From positions 62,001-126,000 of the forward strand of contig WNNJ02003564.1 of NCBI GenBank assembly GCA_012934845.2: a stretch of DNA of 64,000 bases, in the 5' to 3' direction. The notes beneath the pieces are model-generated. The model worked only from the letters and a program-made list of their open reading frames with translations. It was not told the origin of the DNA and ran no database searches. The DNA comes from Pomphorhynchus laevis. Taxonomy: Eukaryota > Acanthocephala > Palaeacanthocephala > Echinorhynchida > Pomphorhynchidae. This document shows positions 24,101-31,139 of the stretch, piece after piece (the first letter of the stretch is position 1; every line of letters starts with the position of its first letter). The position numbers were made by a program, and so were the translations under genes.

Positions 24101-25924
24101 GCCACATCTTATAATGTATTCTCAATTTTACTATTTTTTCTGATGTAACTTATTTCTTCATTATATAACGTAATTTATTTTCTTGCAAACGGGATGCAGA
24201 TGAGTATTGACCACAATAATACACTATTAATTCATCAGTATTTGTATGCGGCTGTCATGCACTATGGTTCGTAGTTTTTAGAAAATTCCTAATCATTCTA
24301 TCAACAAATCTAAATGGATAGTTATTATTAACAAGAATTTGCCTAATTCGTTCTAATTCCTTATGCAATTCATTCCAGTTAGTGCAAATACGATAGGCGC
24401 GGTGCAGTAGCGATTTGATGACACTCATTTTGTATTTGAGCGGGCATATGCTAGAAAAATTCAGACACTGACTATCATAAGTGCTTTTTCTCTATACCGA
24501 GTACTCAAAATACGGAGGGAGGTTATCTATGTCAAGATCGAAATATCACAAGAAATGTTTGCGCTTTTTATTGTGTTGCCAAATGGTACTCCTTTCGTGT
24601 TTAAAATTCTTTTTATGGTTAATTTATCACCATAAAAAGCGCAAACATTAGTAGAGCGAAAACATTAGCAAACATTATTGAACTCTACATTAGTAGAGTT
24701 CAGTTGCTCTTGTCTAACTCTTTGCGAATATTCTGCTTCAGCTTTAAGTTTGCCGAAATCATCACTCTTACAAAGTTTTATTCTTCGCGACAGTGATTTT
24801 CTTATGAAGTTTTTTTTCGACTTCCAACTCGCTGTAAAATCAGTTGACACAAAACGGTGGTTTCCTCTAAAAGATCATCCCTTCTCTGCCTATCCGTATT
24901 AAAGCATTTAAAGCATTCGGATAGCATGTAAACAAATTCTTTGCTGTCATTGCAGGCAAGTTGCAGAAAGTGATTAGAGATCCAGTGAATCACCTCTTCG
25001 TAAATATCGTGTATTGTTTGCGATATCATCTCTGTCCTCGTTTGAACTATCTTATTTTTGTTTATCTCCTATGAAAACCTATGTTCTGGTATGTCAATGT
25101 AGAAGTTCATTAGTTCCTTTTTCTGTGTTGTATGATAGTCTTCTAGATTTTCATTTTTTTGAACTATTGAATGATGAGTTATTGGCATGCAAAAGCTCTT
25201 CACTTGTGCTTGCGTTTGTGAAAACAAAGATCGAATCATTGTTCGCATTAGTTATCTGCAGGATTGGTTCAACCAGTTTGCGAGTGCAGTTCGGCGTTGT
25301 ACAATTTAAACAACTTTTCTTAGATTTTGTACATGGGCATCGAAGGCATCGGACAGCCTTTATGTTGCAGTTACAGCATTTAGTGATCGATGAGGAAACG
25401 CCCCGTGACAGTGAAATTTGTTGATGATTTTGTCGTCGATTAATTTTGGTGGACAAGATTTTTCGCGAGCGAAGTGAGCGGGACTGAAATCTGGAACTGG
25501 AATTTGGAACCGAAATCTGGAACTGAAATCTAGAGTGTATATTATATATCTCTCAAACTCTTTTTACAAAATAATAATAATTTTAATGTAAAAATAATTC
25601 AGTACCACTTTAATCTAAATTTTTATTTGTACAAAATTCACCGAATTTAAAATAGAACGAGTTTTATTTATATTTTAGGTGTGTAGCTTATTAAGAGGTG
25701 GCATCGCTGAGCGAAGCGGCATTCGTGTAGGCCATAAAATTATCGAAATCAACGGTAAAAGCTTAGTGACAATATCGCATCAACGTATTGTTAACATGTT
25801 AACACAGGCAGTTGGAGAGGTAATTTCTATTTGTTGTATTAGATATTCACTGTTTCATTCAGCTCCGTATGAAAACGATTCCGCTAAACATATACCAGCT
25901 GCTAATAGGACAGGAAAGCGCTAA
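3047..25924 (+). CDS. X11/Mint (APBA)-like adaptor gene, ten exons, 5' end incomplete
   Basis: Multi-exon gene for a PTB-PDZ-PDZ adaptor of the X11/Mint/APBA family. Such proteins sit in the cytoplasm at membranes and synapses, bind NPxY tails (APP type) through the PTB domain and C-terminal peptides through the PDZ domains. Exons: 3047-3125, 6759-6852, 6898-6925, 10009-10127, 10173-10406, 14942-15124, 15176-15294, 18116-18209, 18260-18379, 25679-25924. All have AG/GT borders and every junction keeps the reading frame. Exons 4-6 give a PTB domain ([25 protein letters not shown]) and exons 7-10 two PDZ domains ([40 protein letters not shown]). Family resemblance is high over the PDZ part and moderate in the PTB. 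The N-terminal half is not identified; exons 1-3 rest on phase and splice sites only. The usual C-terminal ...PVYI tail is absent: the frame ends in TGKR. Confidence 0.93.
4028..4490 (+). mobile_element. Penelope-like RT relics (two partial copies)
   Basis: The first piece (4028-4303) reads [20 protein letters not shown] and [18 protein letters not shown]. The second (about 4290-4490) restarts at the [20 protein letters not shown] segment. Both match the C-terminal part of the better copy at 33.7 kb. The NEILRIATICND...F..H motif is typical of Penelope-like and related invertebrate RTs. Confidence 0.6.
4565..4755 (+). repeat. Family R repeat, partial unit with hammerhead-like core
   Basis: Contains gggtCGAAAC (from 4595), GTA (4612-4614) and CTGATGAGaccc (4630-4641), then the shared tail ctgattagtagcgtcctgct and a cacagatgcaatcaa end. 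See 4595-4641. Confidence 0.75.
4595..4641 (+). ncRNA. Hammerhead-like ribozyme core, type II order (candidate)
   Basis: Stem II: gggt (4595-4598) pairs accc (4638-4641), flanked by the expected C before GAAA and G after CTGATGA. Stem III: ACGT/ATGT (one G-T pair) closed by GAA. Cleavage triplet GTA. Stem I (ggtctgggtcagcag) pairs only through CTG/CAG behind a 3x3 internal loop, which is atypical. Copies elsewhere keep the core; at 48.6 kb stem III has ACA/TGT, replacing the G-T pair by A-T. Confidence 0.45.
4920..5270 (+). repeat. Penelope-like terminal repeat (family T)
   Basis: Shares aaatacgtcatta, gctatgttgg, gaaacctgatagcatagcag, cctgatgac, and ctgatacaacgtctgttatt with copies at 8.2, 30.1-30.5 (reversed), 34.2, 35.8 and 36.4 kb. 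The 34.2-kb copy directly follows a Penelope-like RT, which identifies it as that element's 3' or terminal repeat. Confidence 0.7.
5425..5975 (+). repeat. 112-bp tandem repeat, about five copies, with dimer alternation
   Basis: The marker gtatacctaaaca recurs at 5527, 5639, 5751 and 5863, a 112-bp step. Odd and even monomers differ consistently (gtgttg/atgttg; agatcaat/agagcaat), so the basic expansion unit is a ~224-bp dimer. Lies in the first large X11 intron. Confidence 0.88.
6759..6852 (+). CDS. X11/Mint-like gene, candidate exon 2
   Basis: Acceptor ttttaag, donor gtataa. The frame fixed by the previous exon is open for 31 codons ([19 protein letters not shown]), Ser/Asn/Asp-rich like a disordered linker. 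It is followed by a 45-bp intron, a size shared with the secure introns of this gene. Confidence 0.52.
6898..6925 (+). CDS. X11/Mint-like gene, candidate 28-nt microexon 3
   Basis: Acceptor tttaacag and donor gtaagt bracket 28 nt coding FENQNKREN plus one base. That base completes an AGT codon with the secure exon at 10009, so the junction is in frame just before the PTB domain. Very short, hence moderate confidence. Confidence 0.48.
6926..8210. other. Intron sequence, A/T-rich, with snap-back hairpins
   Basis: Low-complexity AT. Nested inverted repeats at 8040-8110 are built from variants of tacctctc and gagaggta. Confidence 0.45.
8215..8570 (+). repeat. Penelope-like terminal repeat (family T)
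   Basis: Full-length relative of the 34.2-kb repeat, ending acgtagactcagttagctga. The GC-rich helix-1 segment is degenerate here. Confidence 0.7.
8571..10008. other. Intron DNA with a partial family T end
   Basis: A 3' fragment of family T (acgtagactcagttatctga) lies near 9305. A 69-codon frame at 8869-9078 has no similarity recognised and is probably chance. Confidence 0.4.
10009..10127 (+). CDS. X11/Mint-like gene, PTB exon (first strand and helix)
   Basis: Thirty-nine codons in frame: [13 protein letters not shown] followed by [17 protein letters not shown]. This matches the start of the X11 PTB domain (family pattern ...YLGS... then ...AQEAVSRIK). Donor gtatgt at 10128, then a 45-bp intron. 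The hydrophobic start is replaced by a basic FKRC, so this PTB is divergent. Confidence 0.9.
10173..10406 (+). CDS. X11/Mint-like gene, PTB core exon
   Basis: Seventy-eight codons, phase 0 at both ends, donor gtaaga. The segment [12 protein letters not shown]...[19 protein letters not shown]...TSCHVLRC follows the X11 PTB order (beta strands with the SYxAD signature, a variable loop, then CHVF). The loop is shorter than in vertebrate proteins. Confidence 0.91.
11050..11480 (+). mobile_element. Penelope-like 5' end: hammerhead-bearing repeat followed by N-terminal ORF fragment
   Basis: A single copy of the unit found in tandem at 51.7-53.5 kb (there in reverse) is followed at 11185 by [20 protein letters not shown] and NYLLSK-like Lys/Asn/Tyr-rich frames (61 codons, then [20 protein letters not shown]). 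The arrangement suggests a terminal repeat ahead of an element ORF; ORF identity is tentative. Confidence 0.45.
11096..11150 (+). ncRNA. Hammerhead-like ribozyme core, type I order (candidate, best-preserved stem II)
   Basis: CTGAAGA (11104-11110) fits CUGANGA. GCTAAC (11112-11117) and GTTAGC (11122-11127) form a perfect 6-bp stem II with an AGAA loop, followed directly by GAAA (11128-11131). Short stem III options (ATAT/ATAT) lead to a TC or TA cleavage dinucleotide. Stem I pairing is poor in this copy. Confidence 0.5.
11523..11706 (-). CDS. Alanine-rich candidate exon antisense in an X11 intron
   Basis: Minus-strand frame after an acceptor-like tatctaaacag: [50 protein letters not shown], stop. 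The GC content is far above its surroundings. A gene C-terminus or processed fragment is possible; both other minus frames are also largely open, so coding status is uncertain. Confidence 0.33.
11707..12599. other. AT-rich intron DNA
   Basis: Direct repeat at 12350-12430 (attattctgtcat[c/t]actagttgagaa in two copies). Nothing else recognised. Confidence 0.4.
12600..13600 (+). mobile_element. REL retroelement fragment 2: C-terminal region with PD-(D/E)XK-like nuclease
   Basis: Plus-strand pieces in order: [13 protein letters not shown] (12630s), [20 protein letters not shown] and [19 protein letters not shown] (12900-13030), [20 protein letters not shown] (13245-13310), [35 protein letters not shown]. 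This series is the C-terminal half of a widespread invertebrate retroelement whose WDxTCP...KxxKY block is restriction-enzyme-like. GC content is far above the surrounding intron. The copy is decayed (several stops). Confidence 0.75.
13510..13560. repeat. Snap-back inverted repeat (12-bp arms, 7-nt loop)
   Basis: ataaacgggcat and its exact complement are separated by ttagttt, within the REL fragment. See the finding on snap-back duplications. Confidence 0.7.
14055..14360 (+). repeat. 52-bp tandem repeat, about five and a half copies
   Basis: aatcgtcg starts at 14055, 14107, 14159, 14211, 14263 and 14315. Each unit also has two tcgtac words and aaactaattaaaat. Copies diverge toward the right end. 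In the 10.4-14.9 kb X11 intron. Confidence 0.9.
14942..15124 (+). CDS. X11/Mint-like gene, PTB C-terminal helix and linker exon
   Basis: Sixty-one codons, phase 0. [17 protein letters not shown] corresponds to the long C-terminal PTB helix that closes over the peptide groove (family: IAQSIGQAFSVAYQEFL). A Lys/Asp-rich linker runs up to the first PDZ domain. Donor gtaata, followed by a 51-bp intron. Confidence 0.87.
15176..15294 (+). CDS. X11/Mint-like gene, first PDZ domain, 5' part
   Basis: [20 protein letters not shown] continues with [18 protein letters not shown]. This is the family's carboxylate-binding segment (LGVVIVESGWGSILPTVII). It ends two bases into an Arg codon, completed by the next exon. 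Confidence 0.95.
15371..15712. mobile_element. Foldback MITE with ~135-bp terminal inverted repeats
   Basis: aatcggaatgagacatgatg at the left is mirrored by catcatgtctcatttcgatt at the right. Complementarity continues through ggtggaaatatttgtg, agcgttaaaaacgt and tcttccaccaattgtggac, to within about 50 bp of the centre. There is no coding capacity. It lies in the X11 intron between the first and second PDZ1 exons; a target-site duplication was not resolved. Confidence 0.8.
16187..16624 (+). pseudogene. Intron-less ubiquilin-like C-terminal fragment (UBA domain) inside an X11 intron
   Basis: Open frame from 16187 to TGA at 16622. A Gln/Pro/Asn-rich linker ([18 protein letters not shown]) leads to [20 protein letters not shown] then [13 protein letters not shown]. 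The latter aligns with the ubiquilin UBA domain ([33 protein letters not shown]), the ubiquitin-binding end of this proteasome shuttle. It ends ERNKDS instead of ERLL. Nothing recognisable of the N-terminal UBL half is present. Lying sense-strand within an X11 intron, it is most simply a truncated processed copy, although a preceding attcacag could be an acceptor of a nested host exon. Confidence 0.6.
16625..18115. other. AT-rich intron DNA with a reversed family T end
   Basis: At 16955-16990 the words aatcagctaactgagtttacg are the reverse complement of the family T terminus. The rest is low-complexity. Confidence 0.4.
18116..18209 (+). CDS. X11/Mint-like gene, first PDZ domain, middle
   Basis: Reads [20 protein letters not shown] then [12 protein letters not shown], matching [23 protein letters not shown] of X11. 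Acceptor ttatag, donor gtatat, followed by a 50-bp intron. Confidence 0.95.
18260..18379 (+). CDS. X11/Mint-like gene, end of PDZ1 and start of PDZ2
   Basis: Forty codons: [20 protein letters not shown] then [14 protein letters not shown], matching [29 protein letters not shown]. The donor is gtaagt. The next intron is about 7.3 kb and filled with retroelements. Confidence 0.95.
18380..20254. other. Intron DNA with a ~95-bp direct repeat
   Basis: The segments at 19848-19940 and 20160-20252 are near-identical (agatttattgataaaac ... catta accaaagtt ... agctaggaagcgtt). They bracket ~220 bp just beyond the 3' end of the REL element. A 77-codon plus-strand frame at 18645-18878 is not recognised and may be chance. 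Confidence 0.5.
22050..22945 (-). mobile_element. CR1-like LINE, 3' portion, nested in REL copy 3
   Basis: The minus-strand frame 22887-22423 reads [48 protein letters not shown]-like and [20 protein letters not shown], the RT thumb and C-terminus of CR1/L2-type LINEs (LGFxFDxxLSLxxxVxxV; LQRIxNAAxR). The 3' UTR matches the copy at 41.1-41.9 kb. A second, very short 3'-end copy abuts at about 22882-22945. Confidence 0.8.
23581..23654 (+). repeat. Left arm of ~74-bp inverted repeat around the Penelope-like piece
   Basis: The reverse complement of gtaccattttgcaacacaat ... gatcttgacatagat recurs at 24525-24598 with a few mismatches. Loop length is about 870 bp. Confidence 0.8.
23670..24520 (-). 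mobile_element. Penelope-like element fragment with GIY-YIG endonuclease, nested in REL copy 3
   Basis: 24480-24250 (minus) reads [40 protein letters not shown], the C-terminal RT segment. 24079-23732 reads [11 protein letters not shown]...[18 protein letters not shown], a GIY-YIG nuclease as in canonical Penelope-like elements, ending [15 protein letters not shown]. The piece is broken between the two. It is flanked by inverted copies of one ~74-bp sequence (23581-23654 and 24525-24598). Confidence 0.78.
24525..24598 (-). repeat. Right arm of ~74-bp inverted repeat around the Penelope-like piece
   Basis: atctatgtcaagatcgaaat onward matches the complement of 23581-23654. Confidence 0.8.
25679..25924 (+). 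CDS. X11/Mint-like gene, last exon (PDZ2), unusual C-terminus
   Basis: [40 protein letters not shown] and LTQAVGE match PDZ2 of X11 closely. After VGE the family normally reads IHMKTMPAAMYRLL...PVYI. Here the open frame continues as [20 protein letters not shown] and stops after TGKR at 25922-25924. A gtaatt after VGE could be a donor, but no exon with the expected tail is seen downstream. The read-through is less AT-rich than nearby introns, so a terminal exon is preferred. Confidence 0.93.
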   Translation: MCSLLRGGIAERSGIRVGHKIIEINGKSLVTISHQRIVNMLTQAVGEVISICCIRYSLFHSAPYENDSAKHIPAANRTGKR

Positions 25925-26147
25925 ATTTGTATAATTCAATTTGGACTTAAAATCTTGAACAGAATGTTTATATTTGGTTATATTTTGTGTTGTGACACGT
26001 CATTTTCATGTTGTTGTTTTAAAAAAACGAAATTTTATTGTTATAATTCTCACTTATTATCGACACATTTAAGATACATTTATGATACATTCATACATCG
26101 ACACATATATGCTCCTAAACATATTATATTGAATATTGTTCGTATCA

Positions 26148-26183
26148 CAAAGTAATTTTCTGAATATAAATATAAATTATTCA
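26148..26183. repeat. Target-site duplication, left copy (36 bp)
   Basis: caaagtaattttctgaat continues to ...aaattattca and recurs exactly at 26399-26434, bracketing the SINE. Confidence 0.9.
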
Positions 26184-26398
26184 TAATAATAACGATTGTC
26201 TTACAAAAAATTAAATACAGGGTAAATAGGATAGATAAATAGGTAAGAAAAGACAAAAAAATAACAGAAAACATAAAAGGTTTATCGTCTTTTTCCTCCC
26301 GTCTCAATAATAATCACGGCATCAGGTCCGGAGGGATCTGAGCCTCACAGCCAATCCAACGCGCCGCTCTGCGACTGAACCACCTAGGTATAACATAG
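26184..26398 (-). mobile_element. tRNA-derived SINE
   Basis: On the minus strand the head (about 26395-26325) has a pol III A box TGGTTCAGTCGCAGAGCG and a B box GGCTCAGATCCC in a tRNA-like arrangement with a GAGG/CCTC T-arm stem. A ~140-bp unrelated, T-rich tail follows. Exact 36-bp direct repeats on both sides show insertion by target-primed reverse transcription, and their identity suggests a recent event. Not a functional tRNA gene: the acceptor stem does not close. Confidence 0.82.
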
Positions 26399-26434
26399 CA
26401 AAGTAATTTTCTGAATATAAATATAAATTATTCA
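26399..26434. repeat. Target-site duplication, right copy (36 bp)
   Basis: Exact copy of 26148-26183. Confidence 0.9.
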
Positions 26435-26465
26435 AGCAAATGACTTACTTTTCCCTCAATTTCTA

Positions 26466-26940
26466 TTCTAATTGAAGGAATCGGTAAGACTCAATACACC
26501 ATCTCTATGCTGTTTCGAATTTCGAGTCTTATCCGTAAAGGTACTACACTTCAATCTAATTGTGCAGCAGCTCCCTACTTATGAAACTCAAAAGTTGAAA
26601 CAACAGTCAGTTTATGCTGTATGAATAGAAATAGTCGGGAAAAGTAATTTATTTGTTATAGCATTACCACCAGCAATGAAGGAGCTTGGTTTATGCGCGC
26701 TCGATAAGAGTGCTTTTAAATCCTATGTGTTAGATCCTGGTGAGTGAATTATTCGTGATGAATACTCTCGTTTATTTCTAGTACATGAATGTGTACTAGA
26801 AGGACTTATTGGGCTATATAAGATTGCTTCACTTCAATTCAGTTGTGCATTAGGTTCCTATTTATACGATTTAAGAATCGAAACAGCATAGAGTCAGTTT
26901 ATGCTGTTTTGTCTTCCCGATTCCTTCAATCATAATATAA
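26466..26940. mobile_element. Short TIR element (MITE-like) just 3' of the X11 gene
   Basis: attgaaggaatcggtaaga at ~26471 is mirrored by tcttcccgattccttcaat at ~26921. Complementarity extends through tctatgctgtttcga for about 60-70 bp. The ~180-bp centre contains an exon-like frame (26662-26739). Confidence 0.65.
26662..26739 (+). other. Exon-like frame inside the TIR element
   Basis: Acceptor tttgttatag, donor gtgagt, 78 nt coding LPPAMKELGLCALDKSAFKS YVLDPG. The sequence is protein-like but unrecognised. It could be captured host exon sequence or an unrelated gene's exon; it does not look like the missing X11 C-terminus. Confidence 0.35.
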
Positions 26941-27835
26941 ATTATTCATTAATAAATTATTAATAATAATTATTTTATTCTCTATAATTTTGAGCAATAA
27001 TTGTAATTATAAATTATAATAATTATTCGGTAGAAATACCTACATGAAATATATAACGCTTATACCAAATTAATCCAAAACTATATATTTTAAAGGTTTC
27101 CCGTTAGATTGTTTTAACGAAACACTTTACTTAAATTAATACAAAAGTATCACAATCTACGAAATTCATTTTATAGACATCTACTAATCCAAATAATTTA
27201 TTAGTAACAAATCGGAATTTGTTTTTGAATTTGCAGAAAAATTTATTGTAGATTTTTTGGTTTTACTTTCTTATTATAGAAAATAAATAAAAAATGTTGG
27301 AATACAAAGTAAAAACGTTTAATTTGATTTGACGTATTATAATAACCTTATGCTTTAATATATAAAATAATAGATTAAATATAAAATATTAAATTTATAT
27401 GAAACAATTTGCAAATATTATATAATTATGATATAAGCAACTCTTACTAAATAGTGATATCCAATTTACGCCTGTCGTTGAATTCTCGAACATTTGGAAG
27501 TTTGGTAGTCAAAGAAAACGAGCATGTATGATAAGATTTTCTCTTGACGGTTTTAATGGAAAGTTTTGCTCAAATAGGATAATGTGCCATACACAAGAAT
27601 CCGCCTGTATTTGTAAATACTTTTATGTATATGCCAACAGATCTTAAATTCTTGAACTTGCATTCATTCATCCTTGTTGCAGCTTAACGACATGTGAATT
27701 ATTATTAATTTGGTAGATATTTGCCTATCAACGTTGTAGTGTTGTAATAACGTTTTGATATTGATCTTCCCTCATCGCCCGTGGCGGCAGATGGTTATTA
27801 TTTTAAATAAATTATCTCAGATTATTATATTAATG
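26941..27835. other. AT-rich intergenic DNA
   Basis: No gene or repeat recognised apart from A/T low complexity. Confidence 0.4.
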
Positions 27836-28390
27836 CCTGTTTTATAGTATTATTCGACAGTATCCTATAGAGAAATAGCACTTTTAAACCTTTTTTATAA
27901 TAACTGACTCTCTCAGTTCACTACTGTTTCCATTATTCTTGCATGATTTCATGGAAAATATAAGAAAGTCATCAACGGGTATAATGTGTGATTTATAGTT
28001 AGCATGCTAGTAATACTAGCATACGACTTGGTCTCTATACAGTCATCTTTGGTCTCTATGAAATTATACTAAGAGTTAATACTTCAATAGAAAGTATTAC
28101 AATCGAAAGTAATAACATTCCGAAGTGAAAGAAAATTAAAACTATGCGATCATCTTTTTCTAGAAACGATCAGCTACAATTATCTAGGTATACTGTTAAC
28201 CTCCGAGTGTTCATTTACGTTATATATTGAGCAAAACGCATCAAAAAATGTAATTGGTACATACGCGAAGAAAATTAGTTCATTTCTTTTGAAAGAGCGA
28301 TACGCAACTTCTGAACTATTCTCTTACCAATAATTAACTATGGCTAAGAATCTCCTGTAGTGATTTAAATGAAGTCTACTTTATAGAAAC
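27836..28390 (+). mobile_element. LINE reverse transcriptase relic
   Basis: Plus-strand pieces DSLSSLLFPLFLHDF (near 27.91 kb; the LSPLLFxLFLxDF step of non-LTR RTs) and, in the next 300 bp, ISYNYLGILLTSECSFTLYI then EQNASKNVIGTYAKKISSFL (the YLG-thumb region). The decayed piece resembles LINE A at 40-42 kb more than the CR1-like LINE. Confidence 0.55.
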
Positions 28391-28530
28391 CTGATAAAAA
28401 CCTGATTTAAACCTGATATGAAATCAGGTTTTGGTCAATATTCCTCGACCAAACACGGCAGCGTGGCCAAATACGTGCTAATGACGTATTTCGTTTGATG
28501 AAATTGGCTTATCTAGTATCTTATTCTAAT
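28380..28530 (-). repeat. Penelope-like terminal repeat (family T), partial
   Basis: The reverse complement contains aaatacgtcattagcacgta and a ttggccacgctgcc/gaccaaaacctgat version of the family. Confidence 0.6.
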
Positions 28531-28597
28531 ACAAAGTATATTATTTATTATCCATCATTAAAAATTTTCACTAATGATTTTAAATTTATTTTTAATA

Positions 28598-29380
28598 TTA
28601 GTGTATTGATTTATTTATTGTAAATTGAATATTTAAATAATATTTTGTTGATTTATGGATCAAATATTTTAACGGATCAAATTTATATATTTTCTGTTTG
28701 ATTGTATTTTTATAGTAACCTAGTTTAAAATATGCATCTATTAAATTATTTAAATGATTTTGAAGAAAGCCAATATCATTACAAATTGTTGCAATTCTTA
28801 AAATTTCATTATTTAATGTATTATATTTTATATTATATGGTATGCATGAATGCTCATGCAAAAATATTTTTTTTGTAAATTTAAATATGTCATCTTTACG
28901 ATAATTTAATGTTCATATCTAGATATACACCTTCTTTATCATTAATATTGGTTTTGTTAAGAATAAGGCTTTCTGGATAAATTTGTTCACTAATTGAACA
29001 AAAATTATTAGAATTAAATACACATATATCATGTGTAGATGTCCCTACTTTTAAATAATTTTGATTTATCAAAATTAATAAGATTAATTAAAAATTAATT
29101 AATCCTTAATTATTAATCCTATTAATTAAGGATTCTACTAATTCAATGTTATCCGTATATTTATATTTATTTGATGGTTTAACTTTTGTTAGGTAGGCGT
29201 TATAGATATTGTGAATAACTTTAATAATAACTAACTACTTGTGAATTTAATTATGTCATCTTTACGATATAAATTAAAAGTAGTTTTAATTGATATTAAT
29301 TAAATATTCATTTTTAGATATATACCTTCTTTATCATCAATATTGATATGCATGAATGCTCATAAAATTTGATTATCAAG
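28598..29380 (-). mobile_element. Penelope-like RT relic, reversed
   Basis: The minus-strand frame 28861-28598 reads [39 protein letters not shown]. The sequence up to ~29060 carries the complement of the YLDMNIK segment and of the ICVFNSNNF start. A further partial copy lies at 29.2-29.38 kb. Confidence 0.62.
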
Positions 29381-30054
29381 TATACTATTCTAATACAAAG
29401 TATATTGTTTATTATCCATCCATAAACAATTTTCGACTAGTACAGTCTAGCTTCTCCTATTAAGAAGCTGGCTAATCTAGTTTCTGGGACTCCTAGAGTT
29501 CCCATAGCAAGGAATAAATATTTTGATGAATTTCTAAGAACATTCGTATCTAATTTTAAAAATAGAGTAATTCTAAACTACTCCCGTGCTGCCTCGAATA
29601 ATTCCAGAATTTCTTTCACTTCATCCGACCTTGCTAAACAATATATGAAGTTTATTTTTCTTTTCGTACATGCCAATTTTTGCAACTAGTTAAGTTACGA
29701 ATATTACTTTTGACGTGGACGAGGCAGACGCAATGGCTCTTGCGTAATGATCAAATCTTTAAAGTAATGCAAATCAACAAACAGTGACTACTTGGTTCCT
29801 TCTGTCATTTTAACAGAAGTAGTAGATATTTCAAAATTATTTCAATTAATTCTCTACTAGCCACTAGCAAAATATTCCTGATATCCCAAAACCGAATTTC
29901 TTAAAATGTCCTTCACATGTCCATTAATGTGCCAATATATCAACAAAATATACCCATGTATATATAAATTGTTATATATAATTTATATTTATAAATTGTT
30001 ATGTATATATTTGTTAACATTTTATCAGTAACTGATGACGGCAAGATCCATCAA
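29381..30054. other. Intergenic DNA, no gene recognised
   Basis: Ordinary AT-rich sequence. A 29.45-29.75 kb stretch is slightly less AT-rich, but its frames are short. Confidence 0.4.
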
Positions 30055-30510
30055 TACGTATTGAATAAAAATTAATAAGAAATCAGATCAGATAAATAAT
30101 AAATAATTATATTGTACAATTAATATTTATATCAAGTTAAAATTTAAAATTGAAATTAAAAATAAAAGCCTATTTTTATGAATTGACTACTAAATAACAG
30201 GCGTTGTATTAGAAAAAGAATTAGAGGTCGTCAGAAGGAACTGCTATGTTACCACTTTTCGGATTCTATTTTTCAGTCCATCATAGCAGTGTGGTCATGC
30301 TAATGACGTATTTCATCTTATGAAATTTTATTATATATTGTAAATAGATAATGTACAATGTATTAGAATAAAGATTGAAGCACATCATAAGGAAGTGGTA
30401 TGTTATCAGGTTTCGGCCCCTATTCGGCCCCATACATGCAAATGACGTATTTCCTCTGATGAAATTTGATTATATAGTGTATCTTATTCTAATCAAAGTA
30501 TATTATTTAT
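30055..30510 (-). repeat. Two family T copies in tandem, reversed
   Basis: The first copy covers ~30055-30340 and the second ~30345-30510. Both contain complements of aaatacgtcatt and of the gaaacctgat/agcag boxes. The second has lost the second helix. Confidence 0.62.
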
Positions 30511-31139
30511 CATCAATATTTTTTATTACTTGCATATCACCAGGATAATTACAAACAAAGTTGTGAGGATACGGAGTGCATTAAAATAAATAAGTAATTC
30601 AGTTGAAACTTTTTTTATTTGAAACTACACCAAATTTTAAGTGGATGAATTTTCAAATGTAAATTCATAATAAAGTGTTTAAGTAAATTTAAAGAATTTT
30701 AGTTTAAAAATTTTATAAATAATTTAATTTAATATAAAATTAAAATAATAAAGCTAATAATTAAATTTAAAATATTATTGATATTTAAGCCAATAATATA
30801 ATGGGAAAGTCGTGTAATAATCTCGATATATAATCTGATTATAATCGTGATTATAGAAAAAATGGAACAATAAGGTGTCAAAGTGAAATTAAGTTTCATC
30901 AATTTCGAAGAAATATAATTCTTAACAGGTCGTAAAATAGACTAAACAGATATAAAGATGTAAGAATTTATTTATGGTATCTAATATGGACGGGACCAAT
31001 TACAGGTACACAAAAAAATACAAAAAATCAATACTTTGCATAGAATTTTTAAGCTTCGAAGGCTATTTAAGGTTTTTGAAGAATTAAGGCTTCGAAGGCT
31101 TTTTAAGCTTCAAAGGCTAAAAAATCACTTTTTCACTTA
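30511..31139. other. AT-rich intergenic DNA
   Basis: Contains a short repeated ggcttcgaaggctttttaag motif near 31.05-31.11 kb; otherwise nothing recognised. Confidence 0.4.

Larger units (their letters stand above)
20255..25470 (-). mobile_element. REL retroelement copy 3: Cys-rich domain, RT and nuclease, with nested insertions
   Basis: Read on the minus strand from 25.46 kb down: a Cys cluster ([20 protein letters not shown] then [11 protein letters not shown]), [18 protein letters not shown], a region around [20 protein letters not shown], the [20 protein letters not shown] block (23.3 kb), RT pieces [10 protein letters not shown] (near 21.94 kb) and [10 protein letters not shown] (near 21.75 kb), then DIIYNGLF...[14 protein letters not shown] (20.6 kb), a PD-(D/E)XK-like nuclease pattern. 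This is the longest copy in the window. It is decayed and interrupted by a CR1-like LINE piece and a Penelope-like piece. It occupies the 7.3-kb X11 intron in antisense. Confidence 0.75.

Noticed and set aside
25014-25424. Plus-strand 136-residue protein
   Set aside because: Antisense shadow of the REL Cys-rich domain.
26325-26398. Functional tRNA gene on the minus strand
   Set aside because: A and B boxes are clear but the acceptor stem does not close, and the sequence is the head of a SINE bounded by a 36-bp duplication.
26662-26739. Missing last exon of the X11 gene
   Set aside because: The encoded peptide does not resemble the family tail, and the frame lies inside a TIR element.
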